Shown piece by piece: positions 27,754 through 35,258 of a DNA stretch of 36,625 nucleotides; the stretch's first letter is position 1; every line of letters begins with the position of its first letter. The translations under genes were made by a program, and so were the position numbers. Source of the DNA: an uncultured Ruminococcus sp. (GTDB taxonomy: Bacteria; Bacillota; Clostridia; Oscillospirales; Acutalibacteraceae); the NCBI GenBank assembly GCA_902776375.1, contig CACYPV010000017.1, positions 1-36,625 on the forward strand, read 5' to 3'. Under the pieces are notes generated by a model, which was not told the origin of the DNA, did no database searches, and saw only the letters and a list, made by a program, of their open reading frames with translations.

Positions 27754-29172
27754 CTACTCTTCGGCGTACTCCTCGTAGCCTTCATAGTCTTCCTCGTAGT
27801 ATTCCTCATAGGCTTCCCCGTCCCCCTGATCGTCCGCCGGTACGTCGTTTTGATCGGCTGAGGGCTGAGATCCGGCCTGAGTGGTCGCCTGAGTCGCCTG
27901 CTGACCCGATTCTGCGCCTACCTCGATAGCAGGAGCCTTGTCTCTGTCCCAATTGAAGAAGTATGAATAGTCGTCGATGAAGTATTGATCATCGGCGGTT
28001 CGGATAGTGAAGAACTGCGCGTCAACGTGCTTCCAGCCGTTTATGGTCTTGCTTAGGCACCACGAATGTTCGTTCACATGGTCGAGCGCACTGATGCCCA
28101 CGACCCTTATCGTCTCATAGCCGCAGCGGTTGTAAAGATAGCACAGCATCGCGCCGTGAGTAAAGCAATTGCCTTTTTCAGTTTTGAAGTAATCGACGCA
28201 GAGGTTCTCGTCGGTATCGTCCTCGTTGGCACCGTATGAAATAGCGTAGACAAAATCGAAGATTTCGCGCTTGTCGGTGCCTATCGAAAACAGCAGATCG
28301 TCAGCCATGACGGGCAGGGTGTCTACAGTAAACTTGCTGTAGTTAGTTATGTCCTCGAACGCCTTGTTGTATATCCAGCCGTAGTTGCTGCCGTATTTCA
28401 CGTGCAGCCAGTGGCCGTCGTCGCTTTTGCCGTACTGCTTGACCTGAGCGCCCTCGGGCACCTTGACAACGGACGGGAAGTTCCAGCCCGCCTCCTTTTG
28501 GAGCGCTGTGGGATAAAGGGTAGTTCTGTCGGTGTAACCGCTGTCGTTGAGCACCGTGACCTTGATATCGGCTTTCTGACCGTTGTATACAACGCCCGTA
28601 ACGGTCGCCGTGCCCTCGCCCGCCGCCGTGATCTCACCGCCGGAAACGGAAACGATGTTGCTGTCGGACGATGTGAGCTTTGCGGGTCCAAAGCCCTCGT
28701 CCTTTGCCGTTGGCTGCAGCGTCAGCGTGGTGGTCTCACCCTTTTGCAGCTTTAAAGCGCCGACCGGGAAAGCGACCTTTGCCGGAGCTTTTCGGACGGT
28801 CACATAGTACTTTGCGGTCTTGCCGCCCGCGGATTTCTTGGTAACGATAGCGTAACCCTCGGCGTTGGCGGTCATGAGCCCCGAGCTTTCATTAACGGTC
28901 AGAACGTTCGTTCTGTCGCAGGTGAAGGCGTCGCCCTCGGCTGCGGGTACCGCGGCGGTCTCGCCTACGCCCATGGTGAGCATGGGGTCGGACACTATGC
29001 TGGTTTCGGGAGGGATAGCGGAGTCGGGATTTTCGGTGGCGGACTGAGCTTTTTCCGAGCCTGAATCGCTGCCGGAGCCTCGGTTCACCGTGACGATCAC
29101 CACGATAAAGGCGGTGATGATGATCAAAGCCACAGCTATCAAAACGACTTTGTTGGTCTTGTTGGTTTTCAT
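27754..29172 (-). CDS. Membrane-anchored Ig-like/SH3/transglutaminase-like protein
   Basis: 472 residues. An N-terminal membrane segment (VVLIAVALIIITAFIVVIVTV, about 9-29) and low-complexity linker lead to two bacterial Ig-like (Big_2-type) domains at about 60-128 and 132-207 (LKLQKGETTTLTL, EGTATVTGVVYNGQKADIKVTV). An SH3-like domain follows at about 232-270 (VKQYGKSDDGHWLHVKYGSNYGWIY). A transglutaminase-like domain has C336 (GNCFTHGAM), H369 (NEHSWC) and D384 (KHVDAQFF). The tail is Gln/Thr-rich, then acidic with repeated Glu-Tyr. It probably acts outside the cell on wall or proteins; no substrate can be named. It starts 15 bases after the mini-III gene with a good GGAGG. Confidence 0.85.
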   Translation of the reverse strand: MKTNKTNKVVLIAVALIIITAFIVVIVTVNRGSGSDSGSEKAQSATENPDSAIPPETSIVSDPMLTMGVGETAAVPAAEGDAFTCDRTNVLTVNESSGLMTANAEGYAIVTKKSAGGKTAKYYVTVRKAPAKVAFPVGALKLQKGETTTLTLQPTAKDEGFGPAKLTSSDSNIVSVSGGEITAAGEGTATVTGVVYNGQKADIKVTVLNDSGYTDRTTLYPTALQKEAGWNFPSVVKVPEGAQVKQYGKSDDGHWLHVKYGSNYGWIYNKAFEDITNYSKFTVDTLPVMADDLLFSIGTDKREIFDFVYAISYGANEDDTDENLCVDYFKTEKGNCFTHGAMLCYLYNRCGYETIRVVGISALDHVNEHSWCLSKTINGWKHVDAQFFTIRTADDQYFIDDYSYFFNWDRDKAPAIEVGAESGQQATQATTQAGSQPSADQNDVPADDQGDGEAYEEYYEEDYEGYEEYAEE

Positions 29173-29187
29173 TTCGATATCCTCCGT

Positions 29188-29565
29188 TTACACAAGCTTG
29201 ATTATCATATCAAACAGCTCGTCTATCCTGCCCTTTTCGCCGCTGAGATACAAGTATCCAAACAGACATTCAAGCCCCGTTGCGCTGTGATACTCGGCAA
29301 CAGTGCCGTTTTTGGCGATGGATTTGGGCGCCGCGTTCCTGCCGCGCTTGTACACGGCTACCTCTTTTTCGCTCAGATGAGGCATCAGCTTTGAAGCAAA
29401 CTGCGCCTGACTTTTGCAGTTTACCATGGCGACCTTGGTTTTGTTGAGCTCGCCCACGGGGCGGTTAGCCTGCCGCACAAGATACTCGCGCACCAGCAGG
29501 TCGTAAACCCCGTCGCCCACAAAGGCAAGGGTGAGCGGTGATAATTCGTCTGTAGAATTATGCAT
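29188..29565 (-). CDS. mrnC: Mini-ribonuclease III
   Basis: A 125-residue RNase III-like catalytic domain without a dsRNA-binding domain. It matures 23S rRNA in Bacillus. The two acidic motifs are FVGDGVYDLLVREYL near the N-terminus and EYHSATGLECLFGYLYL near the C-terminus, and VNCKSQAQFASKL lies between them. In many Firmicutes the gene follows cysS; here it follows obgE by five bases, which still places it among ribosome-assembly genes. Confidence 0.93.
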   Translation of the reverse strand: MHNSTDELSPLTLAFVGDGVYDLLVREYLVRQANRPVGELNKTKVAMVNCKSQAQFASKLMPHLSEKEVAVYKRGRNAAPKSIAKNGTVAEYHSATGLECLFGYLYLSGEKGRIDELFDMIIKLV

Positions 29566-29570
29566 AGCTG

Positions 29571-30848
29571 TTACTCCATAAAATCAAATTCAACGTCGTA
29601 AATCGATACGGTGTCGCCGTCCTCGGCGCCCTTTTGACGAAGCGCCTCGATAACGCCGCCGTTGTCGAGCACCTTTTGGAAATAGCTGAGGCTTTCGTAG
29701 TCGTCAAAATTGATGCCGCGCATGACCTGAAGCAGCCAGTCAGCCTCAACGACATAAACGCCGTTGACATTTTTGACGGTGACGCTGTGGTCGTCGAAGT
29801 CCTCGACCCGCATAACGGGAGCGGGCTCGGGCTCAAAGGTCGCGATAGGCGGAAGCTTTGAGAGCATTTCCTGTATCTTTTTCAGCAGCGGGTCAACGTC
29901 GTAGCGGATAGCCGCCATTATCGGGAAAAAGTCGTAGCCCTGAGCGTTGACGTACTGCTTGAAGTCCTCTATCTGCTCGTCGGTCGCCATGTCGCACTTG
30001 TTGCCGGCGACTACCATCGGGCGCTCGGCGAGCTCGGGATTGAACTTTTCAAGCTCGGAGTTTATCGTTTCAAAGTCCTCTTTGGGGTCGCGCCCCTCGC
30101 TGCCGGAAACGTCTACTATATGCACCAGCATGCGGCAGCGCTCGACGTGGCGCAAAAACTGATGTCCAAGTCCGCTGCCCTGCCACGCGCCCTCGATAAG
30201 CCCGGGGATATCAGCCATTACAAAGCTGGAGCCCTCGCCCATCGAAACAACGCCCAAAACGGGAGTGATGGTGGTGAAATGGTAGTTGGCGATCTCGGGC
30301 TTAGCCTGTGAAACAACGCTCACCAGCGTGCTTTTGCCCACGTTGGGAAAGCCCACAAGACCTACGTCCGCAAGCAGCTTCAGCTCGAGCACAACGTCGT
30401 ATTCTTCGCCCGGAAGCCCGGGCTTTGCGAAGCGCGGGACCTGACGCACGGGGGTTGCGAAATGCGGGTTGCCCCAGCCGCCCTTGCCGCCCTTGGCTAC
30501 GACATGCGGCTCCTTGTCGGAGATATCGGCGAGGATCCTGCCGGTGCTCTCCTCCTTTATCACCGTGCCAAACGGCACCTTGATAACAAGGTTTTCGGCG
30601 TTTTTGCCGTTGCACCTGCCGCCCCTGCCGTTTTCGCCGCGCTGAGCGGTGTATTTTCTTTTGTATCGAAAGTCGGCGAGCGTGGACAGATTGGTGTCGG
30701 CGACAAAGATAATGTCGCCGCCCTTGCCGCCGTCGCCGCCGTCGGGACCGCCCGCAGCGACGTATTTTTCACGGTGAAAAGCCACAGCGCCGTCGCCGCC
30801 GTCGCCCGCCTTGATGCGTATATTTGCCTTGTCTACGAACAATGACAT
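29571..30848 (-). CDS. obgE: GTPase ObgE/CgtA
   Basis: A 425-residue GTPase for 50S assembly and stress/sporulation control. The glycine-rich Obg domain spans 1-158 (AGDGGDGAVAFHREKYVA, GGPDGGDGGKGGDI). The G domain starts with GFPNVGKST (166-174), followed by DIPGLIEGA and GNKCD. A C-terminal OCT domain (VKNVNGVYVVEADWLLQVMRGINFDDYESL) is present. The RBS GGAGGTG is strong. A heptamer array begins 18 bases before the start codon, so the promoter must lie inside repeat sequence or be rpmA read-through. Confidence 0.97.
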   Translation of the reverse strand: MSLFVDKANIRIKAGDGGDGAVAFHREKYVAAGGPDGGDGGKGGDIIFVADTNLSTLADFRYKRKYTAQRGENGRGGRCNGKNAENLVIKVPFGTVIKEESTGRILADISDKEPHVVAKGGKGGWGNPHFATPVRQVPRFAKPGLPGEEYDVVLELKLLADVGLVGFPNVGKSTLVSVVSQAKPEIANYHFTTITPVLGVVSMGEGSSFVMADIPGLIEGAWQGSGLGHQFLRHVERCRMLVHIVDVSGSEGRDPKEDFETINSELEKFNPELAERPMVVAGNKCDMATDEQIEDFKQYVNAQGYDFFPIMAAIRYDVDPLLKKIQEMLSKLPPIATFEPEPAPVMRVEDFDDHSVTVKNVNGVYVVEADWLLQVMRGINFDDYESLSYFQKVLDNGGVIEALRQKGAEDGDTVSIYDVEFDFME

Positions 30849-30866
30849 GGTATCACCTCCGGTTCA

Positions 30867-30915
30867 TAGGTAATAGGTATTAGATGCTAGAGGCTAGAAG
30901 CTAGATACTAGATGT
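30867..30915 (+). repeat. Phase-locked heptamer array, left arm of locus 5
   Basis: Seven in-phase units on the plus strand: TAGGTAA, TAGGTAT, TAGATGC, TAGAGGC, TAGAAGC, TAGATAC, TAGATGT. It abuts the obgE RBS. Units here are the same as those at the hisF and folD ends. Confidence 0.93.
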
Positions 30916-31004
30916 ATTAACGGAAACGTTTGTGCATTGCCGAGGGGTATATCTCGACTATTTTGCTACGCAAAATTGCCTACGGCACCGCTCGAGATGA
31001 CATG
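30916..31004. repeat. Core of locus 5: three-way-junction-like inverted repeats
   Basis: After AACGGAAACGTTTGTGCATTGCCGAGGGG-type sequence (split over 30919-30947), ATCTCGA (30951-30957) pairs with TCGAGAT (30992-30998). Inside are two smaller hairpins, both with a TAC loop: ATTTTGC/GCAAAAT (30960-30976) and TGCC/GGCA (30977-30987). The outer stem is followed by GACATG and the facing array. The first part matches the locus 1 core. Confidence 0.75.
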
Positions 31005-31053
31005 CTTATAACTTATAACTTATAACTTATAACTCACTAACCACTAGCCACTA
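31005..31053 (-). repeat. Phase-locked heptamer array, right arm of locus 5
   Basis: On the minus strand from 31053: TAGTGGC, TAGTGGT, TAGTGAG, then TTATAAG four times, in one register. The same unit order (TAGTGGC/T, TAGTGAG, TTATAAG) occurs in the array at 14847-14930. Confidence 0.95.
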
Positions 31054-31085
31054 TAATAAAACAGGGTGAGTAAACCTACCCACCC
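31052..31085 (-). terminator. Intrinsic terminator after rpmA
   Basis: On the minus strand GGGTGGGTA and TACTCACCC form a 9-bp stem (one G-U) with loop GGTT, followed by TGTTTTATT. It begins eight bases after the rpmA stop. Confidence 0.88.
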
Positions 31086-31093
31086 ATAAAAAC

Positions 31094-31378
31094 TTACTGC
31101 TCGACAGGATAAACGCTGGCGCGCTTTCTGTCCTTGCCCATGCGCTCAAAGCGCAGTACGCCGTCGATCTTCGCAAACAGAGTATCGTCGGAACCCTTGC
31201 CTACGTTCTCGCCGGGATGAATGTGTGTTCCTCTCTGCTTAACGAGGATGTTGCCCGCGAGGACCTTCTGTCCGTCAGCGCGCTTAACGCCAAGACGCTT
31301 TGACATGCTGTCGCGGCCGTTCTTGGTGGAACCCATTCCCTTTTTATGAGCAAATAACTGAATGTTGATTTTAAGCAT
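31094..31378 (-). CDS. rpmA: 50S ribosomal protein L27 (bL27), with cleavable N-terminal extension
   Basis: 94 residues. L27 reaches the peptidyl-transferase centre with its N-terminus. Here the mature start [15 protein letters not shown] is preceded by MLKINIQLF, the extension that in Firmicutes is removed by Prp after the phenylalanine. The body has the usual [17 protein letters not shown] and [11 protein letters not shown] blocks. It lies four bases after prp and is followed by a terminator. Confidence 0.97.
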   Translation of the reverse strand: MLKINIQLFAHKKGMGSTKNGRDSMSKRLGVKRADGQKVLAGNILVKQRGTHIHPGENVGKGSDDTLFAKIDGVLRFERMGKDRKRASVYPVEQ

Positions 31379-31382
31379 TACC

Positions 31383-31700
31383 TTACACCTCCGAAATTTT
31401 TAAATCAATAAAGTCTGGATACTCTTCGCAAAGAGCATTTAAGTGGAGCAGCAGCCCGTTCAAAATTACCTGAGCCGGCTGTGCTTCGGCGCTTGACAGG
31501 CTTAGCTTCATAAACCCGTCGTTTACGGTGATGTCACACTTGAGCCCGAGAACGTCGGTAACGGTGTTGGCGGTCATGTACGCCGCCGAGCTTACCGCCG
31601 CGCAGACGATGTCGCTGCCCTGAGCGGAAAAATCCGAATGTCCGCTTATCTCATAGCCCGTGATGATCTTGCTTTCTACCGTAAAAACCGCCTGAATCAT
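31383..31700 (-). CDS. prp: Ribosomal-processing cysteine protease Prp
   Basis: A 105-residue protease that removes the N-terminal extension of L27. The catalytic dyad is H21 (ISGHSDF) and C33 ([18 protein letters not shown]). It sits in the canonical place between rplU and rpmA. Its ATG overlaps the rplU stop (TAATG), and the partner L27 does carry the extension. Confidence 0.93.
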   Translation of the reverse strand: MIQAVFTVESKIITGYEISGHSDFSAQGSDIVCAAVSSAAYMTANTVTDVLGLKCDITVNDGFMKLSLSSAEAQPAQVILNGLLLHLNALCEEYPDFIDLKISEV

Positions 31701-32008
31701 TACGCCTCGATAGATGTGATCTTAACCTGAGTGTAAGGCTGTCTGTGACCCATAACTCTCTTTTCGTTCTTCTTGGGCTTGTAAGTAGCCACTCTGATCT
31801 TCTTGCCCTTGCCGTTCTTTACGACCTCGGCTGTCACCTTAGCGCCCTCAACAAAGGGTGTGCCTACCTTGATACCGTCGTCGGTACCGAGAGCGACAAC
31901 GTCAAAGGTAACGGTGTCGTTAGCTTCAGCGTCAAGCTTCTCGATGAAGATAACTTCGTCGTTCTGTACCTTGTACTGCTTGCCGCCTGTCTGGATTACT
32001 GCGTACAT
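31700..32008 (-). CDS. rplU: 50S ribosomal protein L21 (bL21)
   Basis: 102 residues. It begins MYAVIQTGGKQYKVQ and ends GHRQPYTQVKITSIEA, both diagnostic for bL21. The start at 32008 is chosen over the longer frame to 32119, because the extra 37 residues are translated leader RNA. Promoter and structured leader lie directly upstream. It is first in rplU-prp-rpmA. Confidence 0.97.
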   Translation of the reverse strand: MYAVIQTGGKQYKVQNDEVIFIEKLDAEANDTVTFDVVALGTDDGIKVGTPFVEGAKVTAEVVKNGKGKKIRVATYKPKKNEKRVMGHRQPYTQVKITSIEA

Positions 32009-32104
32009 AGTTTCATTCCTTTTTATTAGTCTCGCTATCGTCGGGTGAGGTATGTGAAATACCTGCTTTTGGGCGCAGCTACGCCATACCCGCAATATGC
32101 GGCC
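32009..32104 (-). ncRNA. L21-type leader RNA (probable autoregulatory 5' UTR)
   Basis: Between the predicted transcription start (about 32103) and rplU the RNA can form CCGCA-TAT-TGCGG, GGCG-TAGCTG-CGCC and AGGTAT-TTCAC-ATACCT hairpins; an outer CGGG/CCCG pairing is also possible. Firmicutes rplU operons often carry such an L21 leader; the GGGTATGG segment and position fit, but a covariance-model search was not possible here. Confidence 0.6.
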
Positions 32105-32109
32105 TTTTA

Positions 32110-32138
32110 AATATACCACGCGTTTGCGTTTTTGTCAA
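32110..32138 (-). promoter_or_regulatory. Sigma-A promoter for rplU-prp-rpmA
   Basis: On the minus strand TTGACA (32133-32138), a 17-base spacer and TATATT (32110-32115) preceded by TGG. A consensus-like strong promoter, as expected for ribosomal genes. Confidence 0.92.
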
Positions 32139-32153
32139 GTACTTTAGATTAAT

Positions 32154-32239
32154 TAGTGGTTAGTATCCGCCCGATAACGTCGCGTTATTCTGCGGGCGCA
32201 CACATGGGTGCGCCCCTACGTAGTGAAAACAACGTTTCT
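32154..32239. repeat. Locus 6, left array and GGGCGCAC hairpin core
   Basis: Two in-phase units TAGTGGT, TAGTATC (32154-32167) are followed by CGCCCGATAACG/CGTTAT and then the perfect hairpin GGGCGCAC-ACATGG-GTGCGCCC (32194-32215), CTACGTAGTG and AACAACGTTTCT. The stretch from CCGCCCGA to AACGTTTCT is a second copy of 14648-14721. Confidence 0.85.
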
Positions 32240-32249
32240 GCTAATTTAA

Positions 32250-32298
32250 TTCCGAATTCCGCATTCCGAATTCCGCATTATCTAGCTTCTAGCCTCTA
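32250..32298 (-). repeat. Phase-locked heptamer array containing the folD stop (locus 6)
   Basis: On the minus strand from 32298: TAGAGGC, TAGAAGC, TAGATAA, TGCGGAA, TTCGGAA, TGCGGAA, TTCGGAA, all in one register. The third TAG (32284-32282) is the folD stop codon; the first two lie out of frame inside the last codons of folD. Confidence 0.93.
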
Positions 32299-33139
32299 AC
32301 TGCAGCTTGCAGGCTTTGAGCGTATTCTTCATCAGCGTGGCGATTGTCATGGGTCCCACGCCGCCGGGGACGGGGGTGATGAAGGAGCACTTGTCCTTTA
32401 CGTTGTCAAAGTCCACATCGCCGCAGAGCTTGCCGTTTTCGTCGCGATCCATGCCGACGTCGATGACGACTGCGCCGTCCTTTACCATGTCAGCCTTGAC
32501 GAATTTGGGTATACCCACCGCGGCGACCAGAATATCCGCGCGGCGGCAGACCTCGGCTAAATTCTTTGTGCGGCTGTGGCAGATGGTGACGGTGCCGTTC
32601 TCGTGCAGCAGCAGCATGCCCATGGGCTTGCCGACGATGTTGCTTCTGCCTATCACAACGCACTCCTTGCCCTCGACGGGGATATCGTAGGAGTGGAGCA
32701 TTTCCATAACGCCTGCGGGCGTGCAGGGCAAAAAGTCGTATTCGCCGAGCATGATCTTGCCAACGTTGACGGCGTGGAAGGCGTCGACGTCCTTTAAGGG
32801 GCTTATAGCCTCGATGACCGCCTTGTCGTCGAGGTGCTTGGGCAGCGGAAGCTGGACGAGTATGCCGTTGATATCCTCTTTATCGTTGAGTTTTTTGACC
32901 AGCGCGAGCAGCTCCTCATGCGTAGTTTCGGCTGGCAGCGCGTACTCCTCGGACATAAAGCCCACAGCCTCGCACGCCTTCTTTTTGTTGTTCACATAAA
33001 CTCTGGAGGCGGGGTCGTCGCCGACTATCACAACAGCCAGCCCGGGCGTTACGCCGTACTTTTCCTTTAATTCCTCAGTTTGCTTTTTTACGTTTGCCTT
33101 TACCTCGGCTGACACCTTTTTTCCGTCGATAATTTGCAT
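32282..33139 (-). CDS. folD: Methylenetetrahydrofolate dehydrogenase/cyclohydrolase FolD
   Basis: A 285-residue bifunctional enzyme interconverting methylene-, methenyl- and formyl-THF. Seen: the active-site Y48-x3-K52 (VYVNNKKKACEAVGF), LPLPKH, VIGRSNIVGKPMGMLLL and the C-terminal ITPVPGGVGPMTIATLM. The start is fixed by the family N-terminus and a strong AAGGAGG, both of which lie inside the end of lgt (65-base overlap). The C-terminal LEARS and stop come from a heptamer array. Confidence 0.97.
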   Translation of the reverse strand: MQIIDGKKVSAEVKANVKKQTEELKEKYGVTPGLAVVIVGDDPASRVYVNNKKKACEAVGFMSEEYALPAETTHEELLALVKKLNDKEDINGILVQLPLPKHLDDKAVIEAISPLKDVDAFHAVNVGKIMLGEYDFLPCTPAGVMEMLHSYDIPVEGKECVVIGRSNIVGKPMGMLLLHENGTVTICHSRTKNLAEVCRRADILVAAVGIPKFVKADMVKDGAVVIDVGMDRDENGKLCGDVDFDNVKDKCSFITPVPGGVGPMTIATLMKNTLKACKLQLEARS

Positions 33140-33962
33140 AGAACGGATCCTCCTTTTTCAAATTTATGATAAGCATTATGATACCGATAACCATTATGAC
33201 CGCGGAGAGCACCTGCGACACCCTGATATCCATGCCGAACACCCGGAACGGCACATACAGGCTGTCGGTGCGCAGACCCTCTACCAGGGTGCGCTCAAAG
33301 CCGTACCACACCAGATACATGTAGAATATCTGACCCGCGTAGCGCTGGCGGTACTTGCCGTAGAAATGCAGCACCGCGACGCCCAGCAGGCACCACAGGC
33401 TCTCATAAAGGAAGCAGGGGTGCACGGCGACGTTCTGCCCGTTGATATAGGTGTTCTCGCTGAACATCCTCCACGGCAGGTCGGTCTGACTGCCAAACGC
33501 CTCCTGGTTCATAAAGTTGCCCCAGCGGCCTATCCCCTGTCCTATGAGGAAGCCCACCATTGTGATGTCGAGGATGGGCATGAATTTAAGCTTTTGCAGC
33601 TTTGCCATACCTAAGCCGCCCAGCAGCGCGCCGATAATGCCGCCGTAGATGGCAAGCCCGCCCTCGTGGATATACAATATAGATATTGGATCGTCGGCGA
33701 ATTCGTGCCACGCAAAGGCGACATAGTAAAGCCTTGCGCCGATGATGCCGGTGATAAGTCCGACGAACACGCAGTTCATCAGCTTTGAAAAGTTGACGTT
33801 GTAGCGCGGCGCTGTCCTCCACGCGTAAAGCAGCGCGAGCAGCAGACCGCAGGTGATGATGATACCGTACCAGTATACGTCGTGGCCGCCTATTGAAAAG
33901 GCGACGTTGTTGATGGTGAATTCCCAGCCAAGACCCGGGAATTGAACGTGAAAGGTCTTCAT
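33075..33962 (-). CDS. lgt: Prolipoprotein diacylglyceryl transferase
   Basis: A 295-residue polytopic membrane enzyme that adds diacylglycerol to lipobox cysteines, e.g. of the amylase in this window. About seven membrane segments are seen. The Lgt signature GQGIGRWGNFMNQEAFG lies near the middle, followed by HPCFLYESLW. The lysine/arginine-rich C-terminal tail (YRRKKGVSRGKGKRKK) is encoded by DNA that also encodes the start of folD. The ATG overlaps the upstream peptidase stop by four bases. Confidence 0.96.
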   Translation of the reverse strand: MKTFHVQFPGLGWEFTINNVAFSIGGHDVYWYGIIITCGLLLALLYAWRTAPRYNVNFSKLMNCVFVGLITGIIGARLYYVAFAWHEFADDPISILYIHEGGLAIYGGIIGALLGGLGMAKLQKLKFMPILDITMVGFLIGQGIGRWGNFMNQEAFGSQTDLPWRMFSENTYINGQNVAVHPCFLYESLWCLLGVAVLHFYGKYRQRYAGQIFYMYLVWYGFERTLVEGLRTDSLYVPFRVFGMDIRVSQVLSAVIMVIGIIMLIINLKKEDPFYANYRRKKGVSRGKGKRKKAN

Positions 33963-35248
33963 TGTGTACCTCCTTCGCCGTCGTTCTTAACAACGGACAG
34001 GGTGCAGTTGTTTACGTCGAGCATCTTCATCAGTCTGCCCTCCACATCCGCTTTTTCGGCGTTTGCGATGGCGTCGATATAGGTGAACAGCTCGTTGCCG
34101 TTAAAGTGATAGTCGGCTATTATATTTGAAATATTGCTTACGGAATTGAGCGAGGATATTATGTCGCCGTATACCGCTTTTTTGGCGATGGTGAAATCCT
34201 CGTCGCTTATACCCTCGGTCTTGATTTTGGTGATATAGCGCTTGATGGTCTCAGCCGCCTGCTCAGGCTCGCGGCTCTCGCCGCCGAACAGCACTCCGCA
34301 GTAGCCTGGGCCCTCGAACAGCTCGTAAGAGAAGGTGTTGTTTATCAGGTTGTTGTCGAGCAGCTCGCGGTAAAGCGCGCTTGTGGGCGACGCCAGCGCC
34401 GACAAAAGTATCTCGGTGTAGGCAAGCTCCGCCTCGTCGAGGGGCTCGGGCTTTTCCTTGAAGCCGAGGTTGAACAGCGGCATCGAAACGGGGAAGCTCT
34501 GCTCAACATAGGGGCTTACCACCTCGTACGGCTCGTCCTCAAAGTAATTCTCAATGGTGTGCTCCTCGCAGGGCGTTAGCATGCGGTCGCAGGTCTTCAG
34601 CACCTGATCCACAGTGACGTTGCCCGAAACGCAAAGCACCATGTTGTTGAGGTTATAAAAGGTGTTGTAGCAGTCGTAGAGCTTTTCGGCGGTGATCTGA
34701 GCTATGGTCTCCACAGTGCCGGCGATGTCGATTTTCACCGGATGGTTGTGATACATGTTTTCAAGCATGTTGAACATCACGCGCCAGTCGGGAGAATCGT
34801 CGTACATCTTGATCTCCTGACCGATGATGCCCTGCTCCTTCGCCACGGTCTCGGGGGTGAAGTACGGATCCTGAACGAAGTCGAGCAGTATTTCAAAGCT
34901 CTCGTCAAATTTGTCGGTGCATGAAAAAAGGTAGCAGGTCTTTTCAAAGCTGGTGTAAGCGTTGGCTGATGCGCCGGTTTCGGCGTAGCGCGTGAAGGCG
35001 TCGCCCTCGGCGCTCTCGAACAGCTTGTGCTCCAAATAATGCGCGATGCCGTCGGGAACTGTTATCTTCTCTCCCCCGTCAAGCGAAAAGCAGGTGTTCA
35101 CGCTGCCGTACTTGGCGCCGATTATCGCGTAAGCTGAGCGGTAGCCCTGCTTGGGGTACACGTAAATATTCAGTCCTGAGCTGTGCTTTATCTTATAATA
35201 GCTGTCGCCCGCGCGGGACGACTTGACTTCCTTTATCTCGGTATTCAT
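33959..35248 (-). CDS. M16-family zinc peptidase, catalytic member (YmfH-like)
   Basis: 429 residues of the insulinase/processing-protease fold. The inverted zinc motif HYLEH (in DGIAHYLEHKLFES, near residue 72) is intact. The downstream glutamate is expected around EQGIIGQEIKMYDD. It resembles Bacillus YmfH, paired with a partner lacking the motif. It starts ten bases after the upstream paralogue and overlaps lgt, so the two subunits are co-expressed. Substrate unknown. Confidence 0.88.
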   Translation of the reverse strand: MNTEIKEVKSSRAGDSYYKIKHSSGLNIYVYPKQGYRSAYAIIGAKYGSVNTCFSLDGGEKITVPDGIAHYLEHKLFESAEGDAFTRYAETGASANAYTSFEKTCYLFSCTDKFDESFEILLDFVQDPYFTPETVAKEQGIIGQEIKMYDDSPDWRVMFNMLENMYHNHPVKIDIAGTVETIAQITAEKLYDCYNTFYNLNNMVLCVSGNVTVDQVLKTCDRMLTPCEEHTIENYFEDEPYEVVSPYVEQSFPVSMPLFNLGFKEKPEPLDEAELAYTEILLSALASPTSALYRELLDNNLINNTFSYELFEGPGYCGVLFGGESREPEQAAETIKRYITKIKTEGISDEDFTIAKKAVYGDIISSLNSVSNISNIIADYHFNGNELFTYIDAIANAEKADVEGRLMKMLDVNNCTLSVVKNDGEGGTQ

Positions 35249-35258
35249 CTTATCCCCC

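Noticed and set aside
27657-27929. Plus-strand frame of 90 codons over the end of the transglutaminase-like gene
   Set aside because: It is Arg/Pro-rich antisense translation of the Gln/Glu/Tyr-rich tail, with no RBS.
32009-32119. 37-residue N-terminal extension of L21
   Set aside because: The bases lie at the promoter -10 and in the structured leader; bL21 starts at MYAVIQTGG.
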